Both the position numbers and the translations under genes were made by a program. The notes beneath the pieces are model-generated. The model saw only the letters and a program-made list of their open reading frames with translations, had not been told where the DNA came from and made no database searches. Shown piece by piece: positions 55,639 to 63,014 of a stretch of DNA of 64,000 nt. Within the stretch, counting starts at the first letter, position 1, and each line of letters begins with the position of its first letter. Source of the stretch: Teichococcus wenyumeiae (GTDB lineage Bacteria; Pseudomonadota; Alphaproteobacteria; Acetobacterales; Acetobacteraceae); assembly GCF_003696345.1 (NCBI RefSeq), contig NZ_RFLX01000011.1, positions 1 to 64,000 on the forward strand, written 5' to 3'.

Positions 55639-56492
55639 GCCGGCGCTTTCCCGTGCCACCAATGCGCGAAGGGATTGGAATGGATGATGCCGTCGATGGT
55701 GGCCTGCGCCACGCGCGGCAGCCGGCTGCCTTCCACCAGATGGTTGATGTTCCGCAGGCCTTCCAGCGATTCCTCGACGCCCGCATAGGGAAAGTCGGTG
55801 CCCCAGAAGATCTTGTCGCGGCCCGCGATGTTGTATTCCTGCGCCGCCACCAGCGTGTTGTAGAACTGCCAGGGCCGGTAGAAGAGCGCCGAAACCTCGC
55901 AGAAAACATTGGGGTGCTTGCGGGCGACGACGATGCATTCCTCCCCCCAGGGGTGGCCCATATGCGCCATGATCATCTTGAGGTCGGGGTAGCGCCGCGC
56001 GACCTCGTCCACATGGATCGGCCGTCCCATTTCCAGGGGCGCATTGCGGGCATAGGTCGTGCCCATGTGCATGGTCAGTGGCAGGTCGTGCTTCACGCAG
56101 TATTCGTAGATGGGAACCATGCGTGGGTCGGCCAGATGCACGCCGTTGTAGATCGGCCCGAACTTCACGCCACGCAGGCCGAGATCCTCCACCGCATGGC
56201 GCAGCAGTTCCATGGCATCCGGGCGGCGCGGGTCGACGGCGGCGAAGCCGACGAACTTCTGCGGATACTTCGCCACGGCGCGGGCCGTGACCTCGTCATC
56301 GCCGCTGACGCCGGCACTGTCCCCATAGCGCAGCGTGAAGATGATGGCCTTGTCTACACCCGACATCGCCTGGAAGACCGTGTCCGGGTCCGCCTTCGGG
56401 TCGAAGCCACCGCTGCGCGTGGCAACCTGCTCGCCATGAACCGGTGTCAGGTGGCGGTCTTCGTAGACATTCACATGACAGTCGACGATCAT
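55635..56492 (-). CDS. Amidohydrolase-2-family metal-dependent hydrolase (possible lactonase)
   Basis: A 285-residue TIM-barrel amidohydrolase (COG2159/COG3618-like). The first-strand motif is DCHVNVYE in place of the usual DxHxH, so the second metal histidine is missing. His in PLTMHMGTTY and MAHMGHP and the Asp of FWGTDFPYAG supply the remaining conserved residues. Family members include ACMSD, 2-pyrone-4,6-dicarboxylate lactonase and sugar lactonases. Standing between an aldolase-family gene and a sugar-acid dehydratase, it most likely opens a lactone, but a hydratase or decarboxylase role is possible. It starts 3 bp after the RraA-like gene. Confidence 0.82.
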   Translation of the reverse strand: MIVDCHVNVYEDRHLTPVHGEQVATRSGGFDPKADPDTVFQAMSGVDKAIIFTLRYGDSAGVSGDDEVTARAVAKYPQKFVGFAAVDPRRPDAMELLRHAVEDLGLRGVKFGPIYNGVHLADPRMVPIYEYCVKHDLPLTMHMGTTYARNAPLEMGRPIHVDEVARRYPDLKMIMAHMGHPWGEECIVVARKHPNVFCEVSALFYRPWQFYNTLVAAQEYNIAGRDKIFWGTDFPYAGVEESLEGLRNINHLVEGSRLPRVAQATIDGIIHSNPFAHWWHGKAPA

Positions 56493-56495
56493 GGC

Positions 56496-57155
56496 CTACA
56501 GGATCCCGTATTTCTCGAAGACGGTCCGCAGCGGCACTCCGGCGCGTAGTTCCCGCAGCGTTTCCTTTTCCCCGCGCAGCTTGATCTCGGCCCCTTCCGC
56601 CACGGCGGCCTCGACGGCCTGCGGCACCACCACCACGCCATCGGCATCCCCGAAGACGAAGTCGCCAGGATGGACGCGCACGCCACCGCATTCCACCGGC
56701 ACGTCCACCGCGACGATCTTGCCGCGCCCCTTGCTGTCCAGCGGCCCGATGCCGCCGTGGAAGACCGGGTAACCCATGGCGCGGATGGCGCGCACGTCGC
56801 GCACCATGCCATCCATCAGGGCGCCGGCGCTGCGCCGGACCTGCGCGGCGGTGCTCAAGAGCTCGCCCCAGGGTGCGATACGGCCGCTCTGGCCGCAGGC
56901 GAACACAGGTATCTCCCCCGGCGCGAGGGAATCCACCAGGTCAATTTCCAGGTCGTAGGGATTCTCGCCTGGCGTGGCCTCGTAGACGTCCAGATAAAGC
57001 GCGGTGCGGGCGCGGCCGGCCATGGTGATGCCCTCATCCAGCGGGCGGATGCGGGATGGCAGGGCCTGATTCATATGGCCCAGGCTGTCCAGCACATCGG
57101 ACAGCAGCGCGGTGAAAAGCCGCTCCTGCATGTGTTCCAGGATTCGTTCAGCCAT
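56496..57155 (-). CDS. RraA-family protein (putative pyruvate aldolase of the HMG/CHA type)
   Basis: A 219-residue RraA-family protein. The conserved stretch PWGELLSTAAQ (95-105) is followed by DGMVRD with Asp115, Arg119 and Asp120, the Arg-Asp pair required in HMG/CHA aldolases, which cleave 4-hydroxy-2-oxo acids to pyruvate. The regulatory RraA of E. coli, which binds RNase E, is shorter (161 residues), so an aldolase fits better. It leads an operon with an amidohydrolase and a sugar-acid dehydratase that would make just such a 4-hydroxy-2-oxo acid. The ATG at 57155 is chosen; a GTG at 57161 adds only two residues. Confidence 0.84.
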   Translation of the reverse strand: MAERILEHMQERLFTALLSDVLDSLGHMNQALPSRIRPLDEGITMAGRARTALYLDVYEATPGENPYDLEIDLVDSLAPGEIPVFACGQSGRIAPWGELLSTAAQVRRSAGALMDGMVRDVRAIRAMGYPVFHGGIGPLDSKGRGKIVAVDVPVECGGVRVHPGDFVFGDADGVVVVPQAVEAAVAEGAEIKLRGEKETLRELRAGVPLRTVFEKYGIL

Positions 57156-57173
57156 GACCACCCCGCCTGTTCT

Positions 57174-57190
57174 TGTTTAACGTTATAGTC
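57174..57190. promoter_or_regulatory. LacI-type operator before the rraA-like operon
   Basis: TAACGTTA (57178-57185) is a perfect 8-bp palindrome with the central CpG characteristic of LacI/GalR operators, in an A/T-rich stretch between the regulator gene and the operon. It lies 23 bp before the first start codon, so binding should block transcription. Confidence 0.55.
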
Positions 57191-57213
57191 TCATCCCAAC
57201 AGGACGCTGTCTG

Positions 57214-58251
57214 TCAACAAGATCCTCCCTCCCGCAACTGCACAGGCAGCGCGATCTCCGCCTCGCGGAAACTGTCCTGCTCCAGCCGCGCGACGATCTC
57301 CTCCCCTGCCCGCACGCCGATTTCATAGGCCGGGCTGACGATCGTGGTCAGCGCCGGCTGGACATAACGGAACATCTCGAAGCCATTGAAGCCGGCGACA
57401 GGCATGGCTTCCGGCACCGCGATGCCGCGCGCCTGGAGAAGCGACACCGCGGCCAGCGCCATCTGGTCATTGCCGCCAACAATGGCGACGGGCTTCGGGT
57501 GCCGCTCCAGGGCCTTTGCCAAACTCTCCTGGGTCGCCACGAAACTCTCGTCGCCGCAGGGAACGGTCCGGATGCGGAAGCCTTTTCCAAGCCCCTCGCG
57601 AAGCCCCTCGATCCGTTCCGTCTGCGCTGTCCAGGCAAGTTCCGGCGTCAGGAAGAAGACGGTGCCCGGCTGCGGCAGGCGGCCACGGAGATGGGTGCCC
57701 AGGATCTGTCCGCCGGCGTGGTCGTCCTGCCGGATCAGGCAGATATCCTTCAGCCCGCCGGCCTCGCGTTCCTGCACCAGCACTACGGGCTGACGCAGCC
57801 GCTCCACCTGCGACATCAGCCGTTCCCGCGCAGACCTGGGGCCGGAAAGCAGCAGGCAGAGCGCATCCGTCTCCGACTGCGCCAGTAACGGCGCCATCTT
57901 CTCCGCCTGTGGCCGCACGCCCTGCAACACCAGCGAGAAAGCGCGTTCCGCCGCGACATTCCCGAGGCCCGCGATGACATTGGTGATGAAGGGATCGCGC
58001 AGGTAATCCGGCGCGCTGTCCAGCACCACCACGCCAATGGCGCCGGTGCGCTCCAGCCGCAGGCGCCGCGCATTGGCGTCGGGGCGGTAGCTCAGCCGTT
58101 CCGCCTCGCGCAGCACCCGCGCTCTCGTCTCGGCGCTGGCGCCGGGACGGCCATTCAGGACATTCGAGACCGTCATCGGGGTCACCCCGGCGGCGGCCGC
58201 GACGTCCCGCAGTCGGCTGACCTTGCCACGCCCAGGCTTCTGCTGACTCAC
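57214..58251 (-). CDS. LacI-family transcriptional regulator
   Basis: A 345-residue LacI/GalR regulator. The helix-turn-helix is RLRDVAAAAGVTPMTVSNVLNG at residues 13-34, the hinge helix follows near residue 55, and the rest is a periplasmic-binding-protein-like effector domain with GGNDQMALAAVSLLQ near residue 270. It is upstream of, and in line with, the RraA/amidohydrolase/dehydratase/solute-binding operon, with a LacI-type palindrome between them. The effector is probably the sugar acid, lactone or a derivative. A second palindrome upstream (58304-58314) suggests autoregulation. Confidence 0.93.
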   Translation of the reverse strand: MSQQKPGRGKVSRLRDVAAAAGVTPMTVSNVLNGRPGASAETRARVLREAERLSYRPDANARRLRLERTGAIGVVVLDSAPDYLRDPFITNVIAGLGNVAAERAFSLVLQGVRPQAEKMAPLLAQSETDALCLLLSGPRSARERLMSQVERLRQPVVLVQEREAGGLKDICLIRQDDHAGGQILGTHLRGRLPQPGTVFFLTPELAWTAQTERIEGLREGLGKGFRIRTVPCGDESFVATQESLAKALERHPKPVAIVGGNDQMALAAVSLLQARGIAVPEAMPVAGFNGFEMFRYVQPALTTIVSPAYEIGVRAGEEIVARLEQDSFREAEIALPVQLREGGSC

Positions 58252-58303
58252 GACCGGTGCCTTGGAGACTGAAGCGTCCTGGCCTGCCGCCAGGAATCTA
58301 CCG

Positions 58304-58314
58304 GTTATGATAAC
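58304..58314. promoter_or_regulatory. GTTATGATAAC palindrome upstream of the LacI gene
   Basis: GTTAT-G-ATAAC is a perfect 11-bp dyad 53-63 bp upstream of the regulator start. It shares the GTTAT half with the site at 57178 (CGTTATA). The common half-site suggests that the same protein binds both and controls its own gene. Confidence 0.4.
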
Positions 58315-58365
58315 TTCGCCCCGCCGCTACAAGGCCGCCATACTTACCCCAAGGTCGAGGAACAG

Positions 58366-58388
58366 CCGGGGCAGCGGTGCCGCCCCGG
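58366..58388 (-). terminator. Hairpin after the PEP-CTERM gene
   Basis: CCGGGGC (58366-58372) and GCCCCGG (58382-58388) are perfect 7-bp complements around a 9-nt loop, 9 nt past the stop codon on the minus strand. A short mixed pyrimidine run follows (CTGTTCCT). A terminator is likely though not textbook. Confidence 0.5.
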
Positions 58389-58397
58389 ATAACAGCT

Positions 58398-59369
58398 TCA
58401 CCCTTGAGCGGCCGTGGCCCGTGAGCGGCGGCGCATACAAACCAGCCCGGCAATGCCGGAAGCCAGCAGCAGGATGCTGGCAGGTTCCGGCACCGCGACC
58501 TGATTATGTGCGATCTGCTGCAGCGCCAGCGCCTGCTCGGAGGTGAAGCCGAGATCCCTGGCCACCCTCTCGTTCTCGCCCAGGCTCAGCGGATCGATGC
58601 CGGTGATGCTGCCGAAGACCACCAGCGCCTCCAGGTAATAGCCATAGGCGCTGGCGTGGTAGTTATCGGGGGCCCAGAGGTTGATCAGGCCGGGCGCGAT
58701 GCCGTCATACGGGTTCGGGTCGGCGATGCCCGCCTCCATCGCCGCGTTCCAGGCCGCGCCGACAGGGATGACGGCGTCGATCTTGGAGTTATTCGCCTTG
58801 GCGGCTTCGTAGCCGGCCTGCACATCCGCCTGCATGGCGCTGATGGGCTGGCCGTACCAGGCCCCACCGGGCTGGTAGGTCTGGTCAGCGCGTGACCACG
58901 TCGCCATCAGGTTGATGTTCACGTCGGGGTTCTGCGCCGTCAGCACATCCGCGAAGAGGGATGCGTACTGGATCAGCTTCGTCGGATTGCCGGGCGCGGC
59001 CGAGTCCAGCGTGCTGTAGCTCTGCAGCACCACATGGTCCCAGGGCTTGTCCAGCAGCGGAAGCTTGTTGGTGTAGTGGTAGTCGAGGCCGGTGCCGCCG
59101 ACCGTCTCCAGGCTGACGGTATAGTCGAGGCCGGCCTGATCCGTCAGTGCTTTGAACAGGGCGGGCACGCCGCCGATATTCGTGCCGTTCAGGTCAGTGA
59201 CCGTATTGGTCTGGTAGTTCCGGACGGTCGGCGGGCCACCGGCCGGGTCGCCGTAGGTGAAGCTGTTGCCGACGAAAAGAATGGTATCCGCAGATGCCGG
59301 ATTGCAGTGCAGCGCCAAGGCCAGCCCGGCTGCCGCCAGTGCTGATCTGCCGAAGTGCAAGGATATCAT
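58398..59369 (-). CDS. PEP-CTERM-anchored SGNH-hydrolase-like exported protein
   Basis: A 323-residue secreted protein. A signal peptide ends near residue 27 (NPASA), and the mature protein starts with an SGNH block-I motif ILFVGNSFTYGD (Ser36). The catalytic Asp-His pair is likely Asp235 and His238 in PDNYHAS. The C-terminus is a full PEP-CTERM sorting signal: VPEP at 293-296, a hydrophobic segment and an RRRSR basic tail, recognised by an exosortase (not in this window). It probably acts at the cell surface or in extracellular polysaccharide as an esterase or acylhydrolase. The start at 59369 is preceded by GGAGAAG; a longer frame is not supported. Confidence 0.85.
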   Translation of the reverse strand: MISLHFGRSALAAAGLALALHCNPASADTILFVGNSFTYGDPAGGPPTVRNYQTNTVTDLNGTNIGGVPALFKALTDQAGLDYTVSLETVGGTGLDYHYTNKLPLLDKPWDHVVLQSYSTLDSAAPGNPTKLIQYASLFADVLTAQNPDVNINLMATWSRADQTYQPGGAWYGQPISAMQADVQAGYEAAKANNSKIDAVIPVGAAWNAAMEAGIADPNPYDGIAPGLINLWAPDNYHASAYGYYLEALVVFGSITGIDPLSLGENERVARDLGFTSEQALALQQIAHNQVAVPEPASILLLASGIAGLVCMRRRSRATAAQG

Positions 59370-59560
59370 GTTCTTCTCCGAAGTTTGGACATTTCCACCG
59401 CGCCTTCCGCGTCGCGCGGGCGGCGCGTAAGACCGGGAGCAAACTTCGTGCCGTGCAAGAATAACGCTAAAGTTCAAGGCATTAGAGAAATCCCACCTGG
59501 TTCTTTGCTAAAAGTGTAAAGCGCGCTGACGTTGCGCCAAGCCTTGGCGGAGGTGCCAGG

Positions 59561-60445
59561 TCACGGCGCATCCGGCATGCTGCGGGATTGCGCCAGCAGC
59601 CAGTCCCGGAAGACTGTCATGGCCTGGGTCTCCCGGCGGGACTTCAGCCGCGCCAACCAGTATCCACCCAGTGTCACCTCCGCCGCGAAGGGCCGCGCGA
59701 GGCGGCCTTGGCGCAGATCGTGCTCGAACATCCGTGCCGGCAGCAGGCCGATGCCGAGCCCCTGCACCGCCGCTTCCGCCATGGTGAGGGAGGAATCGAA
59801 GACAAAGCCACGGATATTCGGCGCGGGCAGTTCCACCGCCGCGAACCAGTGCGCCCATTCATCGGTGCGGTAGGAGCGCAGCAAGGTCTCCCGCATCAGG
59901 TCCGCCGGCTGCCGCAGCCGCCGCGCCAGCCCTGGGGCGCAAAGCGGCGACAGAGGCGAGGTCAGGAGCGGCAAGGCCTCCGTGCCATGCCAGGCGCCAT
60001 CGCCGAAGCGGATGGCGTAGTCCAGCCCCTCCCCGGCCAGATCCACGCGGTTGTTGTTGGTCAGCAACCGCAGGTCCACGAAGGGATGCGCGGCCTGGAA
60101 CTCCGGCAGCCGGGGCAGCAGCCAGCCGGTGACGAAGGTGCCGACGGCACCCAGCGTCAGCACCTCCCGCAGCCGCCCGCCCTCGAAACGGTCGAGCGTG
60201 CCGGCGATGCGGCGGAAGGCGTCGGTCAGCACCGGCAGCAGCGCCTCCCCTTCCTCGGTCAGCGCCAGGCCGCGCGGCAGGCGGCGGAACAGCGGCACAC
60301 CCAAGATTTCCTCAAGCGCCTTCACCTGATGGCTAACGGCCGCCTGGGTCACACGGAGCTCCAGCCCCGCCCGGGTGAAGCTGAGCTGGCGGGCGGCGGC
60401 CTCGAAGGCGCGCAGGGCATTCAGGGGGAGGTGCGAAAGCGTCAT
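59561..60445 (-). CDS. ampR: LysR-family regulator divergent from the beta-lactamase (AmpR-like)
   Basis: A 294-residue LysR regulator of the GcvA/AmpR subgroup. The N-terminal helix-turn-helix lies at residues 21-46 (LSFTRAGLELRVTQAAVSHQ), followed by the dimerisation helix and an effector domain with RFGDGAWHGTEALPLL. The MTLSHLPLNALRAFEAAARQLSFT start is typical of AmpR/GcvA proteins. It is transcribed away from the class A beta-lactamase gene with 100 bp between them, the usual ampR-bla arrangement, in which AmpR senses cell wall fragments. A glycine cleavage role (GcvA) is less likely in this context. Confidence 0.88.
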   Translation of the reverse strand: MTLSHLPLNALRAFEAAARQLSFTRAGLELRVTQAAVSHQVKALEEILGVPLFRRLPRGLALTEEGEALLPVLTDAFRRIAGTLDRFEGGRLREVLTLGAVGTFVTGWLLPRLPEFQAAHPFVDLRLLTNNNRVDLAGEGLDYAIRFGDGAWHGTEALPLLTSPLSPLCAPGLARRLRQPADLMRETLLRSYRTDEWAHWFAAVELPAPNIRGFVFDSSLTMAEAAVQGLGIGLLPARMFEHDLRQGRLARPFAAEVTLGGYWLARLKSRRETQAMTVFRDWLLAQSRSMPDAP

Positions 60446-60455
60446 GCGTCAGGAT

Positions 60456-60466
60456 TAGTTTTTCTA
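60456..60466. promoter_or_regulatory. Candidate AmpR operator between ampR and the beta-lactamase gene
   Basis: TAG-TTTTT-CTA (60456-60466) is a dyad with TAG/CTA arms, contained in TTAGTTTTTCTAG, which has the T-N11-A form of LysR sites. It is 11-21 bp from the ampR start and about 80-90 bp from the beta-lactamase start, as expected of a shared LysR operator. Confidence 0.5.
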
Positions 60467-60545
60467 GGGCGAGTTGCGAAGGATGATCGTTTGCCGAGCC
60501 CCCGCTCCACGCGCAGTGTCCGGCCACCCGGACAGGAGAGAATGC

Positions 60546-61427
60546 ATGATTGGCAGGCGGCGGATGACGATGGGGATGGCACTGGCCCTAACTGGTTGCG
60601 GTGCCCGGGCCGTGCGGGCGCAGAGCGGCTTCGCCGGCCTGCCCGCCGCCTTCGCGCAGATCGAGGCGGCGCGGGGCGGGCGGCTGGGCGTCGCGGTGCT
60701 GGACACCGGCAGCGGCCAGGGCACCGGCTACCGGCAGGATGAGCGCTTCCCCCTCGCCAGCACCTTCAAGCTGCTGGCGGCCGCGGCGGTGCTGGCGCGG
60801 GTGGATGCGGGGCAGGACAACCTGGACCGGCGCATCCGCTTCAAGCGCGAGGATCTGGTGACCTACTCCCCCACCACCGGCCAGCATGCCGGCGCCGATG
60901 GCATGACCCTGGCCGAGATCGCCGGGGCAGCCGTCACGCTCAGCGATAATACCGCGGGGAATCTGCTGCTGAACGTCCTGGGCGGCCCGGCGGGCCTGAC
61001 CGCCTGGCTGCGCCAGCAGGGCGACGCGGTGAGCCGGCTGGACCGGATGGAAACCGACCTGAACGAAGCCAGCCCCGGCGACCCGCGCGACACCACCAGC
61101 CCGGCGGCCATGCTGAGGCATCTGCAGGCCGTGACCTTGGGCGATGCGCTTTCCCCCGCTTCCCGCGCGCGGCTGCGTGGCTGGATGCGGGCCAGCAGCA
61201 CCGGTGACAATTGCCTGAAGGCCCGGCTGCCACAGGGCTGGGTGGTCGAGGACAAGACCGGCTCCGGCGGGAACGGGACCCGCAACGACGTGGCCCTGCT
61301 CTGGCCTCCGGGTGGCGGCGCGCCCATGCTGGTCGCTGCCTACCTGACCGGTGGCGCGTCCGAGATCGCGGCACGTGACGCCGTCCTGGCCGATGTGGGG
61401 GCCGCCATCGCGGCCGCGGCCTCATAG
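60546..61427 (+). CDS. bla: Class A beta-lactamase
   Basis: A 293-residue serine beta-lactamase with all class A motifs: STFK (nucleophile Ser72, Lys75), SDN (133-135), the omega-loop ETDLN with Glu169 and Asn173, and KTG (237-239). The loop NEASPGDPRDTTSP is typical of chromosomal PenA/CTX-M-like enzymes. The N-terminus has arginines (GRRRMTM) and LTGC at 15-18, which fits a lipobox with Cys18, so the enzyme may be membrane-anchored or Tat-exported; a type I cleavage after VRA is an alternative. AGGAG stands 7 nt before the ATG at 60546. Expression is probably inducible through the divergent AmpR. Confidence 0.93.
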   Translation: MIGRRRMTMGMALALTGCGARAVRAQSGFAGLPAAFAQIEAARGGRLGVAVLDTGSGQGTGYRQDERFPLASTFKLLAAAAVLARVDAGQDNLDRRIRFKREDLVTYSPTTGQHAGADGMTLAEIAGAAVTLSDNTAGNLLLNVLGGPAGLTAWLRQQGDAVSRLDRMETDLNEASPGDPRDTTSPAAMLRHLQAVTLGDALSPASRARLRGWMRASSTGDNCLKARLPQGWVVEDKTGSGGNGTRNDVALLWPPGGGAPMLVAAYLTGGASEIAARDAVLADVGAAIAAAAS

Positions 61428-61511
61428 CAAAAGCGTGAGCTGGGCCTCGCCGACCGAACCTGAGTGCGCAGGCGTACAGACGGCTCGGGGAAGGCCGAAA
61501 TATCTGGCGCC

Positions 61512-61919
61512 ATGACAGATTGTCCTGATGACGAGCGCCGCGCGGCCCTGAACGGCCACCGCATCCTCGTGGCCGAGGACGAAGTGCCGGTGGCCATGAT
61601 GATGGAGGACACCATCATCGATGCGGGCGGAATGGTATTGGGCCCGGTGATCTCCGTGCCCGATGCCCTTGGCCTGCTGGATGCCGCCAAGGCGGACGGC
61701 GGGGTCAGCGCGGCGGTGATCAACCTCAGGCTCGGTCAGCACCGCACCACCAGGCTGGCCGCTGCCCTGAGGGAGCAGGGCGTGCCCTTCCTCTACGCCA
61801 CCGGCTACGGCACCCACCATGACCTTGATGCGCACCAGGAGGTGCCGGTGCTGGCCAAGCCCTACAACCCTGCGGATCTGGTCGAGGCACTGGAAGGCCT
61901 GCTTTCCTGCCGCGCCTAG
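61512..61919 (+). CDS. Stand-alone receiver domain lacking the phospho-acceptor Asp
   Basis: A 135-residue single-domain response regulator fold. The acidic pocket is AEDE (Glu22, Asp23, Glu24), the switch Thr is Thr97 (YATGYG) and the conserved Lys is Lys116 (KPY). The phospho-acceptor position at the end of strand 3, normally Asp (LD-x-L), is Asn71 in AVINLRLG; the codon is AAC. Phosphorylation at this site is therefore not expected, unless deamidation occurs. Related single-domain receivers (AVLDINLGG type) are common partners of HWE-family kinases in alphaproteobacteria. No kinase is adjacent. It starts 84 bp after the beta-lactamase on the same strand. Confidence 0.85.
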   Translation: MTDCPDDERRAALNGHRILVAEDEVPVAMMMEDTIIDAGGMVLGPVISVPDALGLLDAAKADGGVSAAVINLRLGQHRTTRLAAALREQGVPFLYATGYGTHHDLDAHQEVPVLAKPYNPADLVEALEGLLSCRA

Positions 61920-61962
61920 CGGCGCAGCGGGGAGGATGGAAGTCTTTCGCCCGCCGGGCGTC

Positions 61963-62859
61963 TCACCCCTTCCCGGCGCGTGTCCTCTGATAGAAGGATT
62001 TCGGCAGCCGCCGGTGCATCCAGAGCCATTCCTCCGGCCGCTCACGAATCCAGGACTCGATGCGGGCGTTCATCTGGCGCGTGAGGTTCAGCACGTCATC
62101 GGCCGCCACGCCGGTCTTCTCCACCGTCAGCGGCGGCTCCACGATGATGCGGAAGCGGCAGGGGCCGATCCGCAGCACCCGCACCGGGATCAGCGGGCAA
62201 TCGAAGCGCAGGGCCAGCTCCGCCGGCGCCGTGGTGGTCATGGCCGGCTCGCCAAAGAATGGCAGGGCAACGCCTTCGTTGAACTTCTGGTCCGTCAGCA
62301 GGCCCAGCGCGCCGCCCCCGGCCAGATGCTTCAGCGCCAGCCGCGTGCCGCGCGCGCCCTTGGGAAAGAGCTGCTGACTGGGGCCGGAGCCGCGCACCTC
62401 CCGCATCAAGGCATCCACGCCCGGATTATTGGCGGCGCGGTACAGCCCCGCCATGGAAAGCCCGGCGGCCATGGCCGCCTTCGGCAGCAATTCCCAGTTG
62501 GCCAGATGCGCCGAGACCAGCACGGCGCGGCCGGCGCGCGGCAGGTGTTGCTCGCCTTCCAGTTCCCAACCCGGGCCGGAGGCGGTCCGCCCCAGCGCCT
62601 GCACATGTGGCAGCTCCAGCGCGGTGCGGCCCAGGTTCTCCCAGGCGGCGCGCATGATCCGCCGCCGCTCGGGAAGCGGCATCTCGGGAAAAGCCAGGGC
62701 GAGGTTGCGCAGCGCGATGCGGGAGGCCGGCAGCCATGGCCCCACCCAGCGGGTCACCGTGCCGCCGAGCCAGGAGGCGCATCGCGGCGGCACGGCGCGC
62801 GACAGCCCTATCGCACAGCGGGCAAGGGCGACTTCGATGCCCCACAGGAATTTGCCCAC
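61963..62859 (-). CDS. Lipid A biosynthesis acyltransferase (LpxL/HtrB family)
   Basis: A 298-residue lysophospholipid acyltransferase-like protein of the LpxL/LpxM family, which adds secondary acyl chains to lipid A at the inner membrane. The catalytic HX4E motif is His118-LANW-Glu123, and later conserved stretches are LGLLTDQKFNEGVALPFFG and the C-terminal WLWMHRR. A hydrophobic N-terminal segment anchors the protein. The GTG start at 62859 has AAGGA about 7 nt upstream; the open frame extends to 62976, but that part is low-complexity and not family-like. It is downstream of ilvE on the same strand, 155 bp away. It converges with the receiver gene. Confidence 0.88.
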   Translation of the reverse strand: MGKFLWGIEVALARCAIGLSRAVPPRCASWLGGTVTRWVGPWLPASRIALRNLALAFPEMPLPERRRIMRAAWENLGRTALELPHVQALGRTASGPGWELEGEQHLPRAGRAVLVSAHLANWELLPKAAMAAGLSMAGLYRAANNPGVDALMREVRGSGPSQQLFPKGARGTRLALKHLAGGGALGLLTDQKFNEGVALPFFGEPAMTTTAPAELALRFDCPLIPVRVLRIGPCRFRIIVEPPLTVEKTGVAADDVLNLTRQMNARIESWIRERPEEWLWMHRRLPKSFYQRTRAGKG

Positions 62860-62952
62860 GAACCGTCCTTCTTGGTGCTGCGGAAGCGCATGGCCACAAA
62901 ACGGCGGCCATGGCAAGGCAGCCGCGCGGCAGGTGCTGCCGGGCGGCTGCCC

Positions 62953-62973
62953 GGGCGGCCGGGCAGGCCGCCC
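62953..62973 (-). terminator. Hairpin between ilvE and lpxL
   Basis: GGGCGGCC (62953-62960), loop GGGCA, GGCCGCCC (62966-62973): a perfect 8-bp stem starting 41 nt beyond the ilvE stop on the minus strand. No U-tract. Likely the end of the ilvE message or a pause site. Confidence 0.5.
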
Positions 62974-63014
62974 CATGATCCTGGACGGGCGGGCTGGCGC
63001 CCGGCCCGAGCGTA

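Noticed and set aside
52300-55788. Plus-strand open frame of more than 1100 codons opposite the binding protein and dehydratase genes
   Set aside because: Its translation has no recognisable motif and the minus-strand genes are certain from iron-sulfur, signal-peptide and family motifs.
61948-61960. CGCCC/GGGCG hairpin between the receiver and lpxL genes as a shared terminator
   Set aside because: Only a 5-bp stem with no U-tract on either strand; too weak to call.
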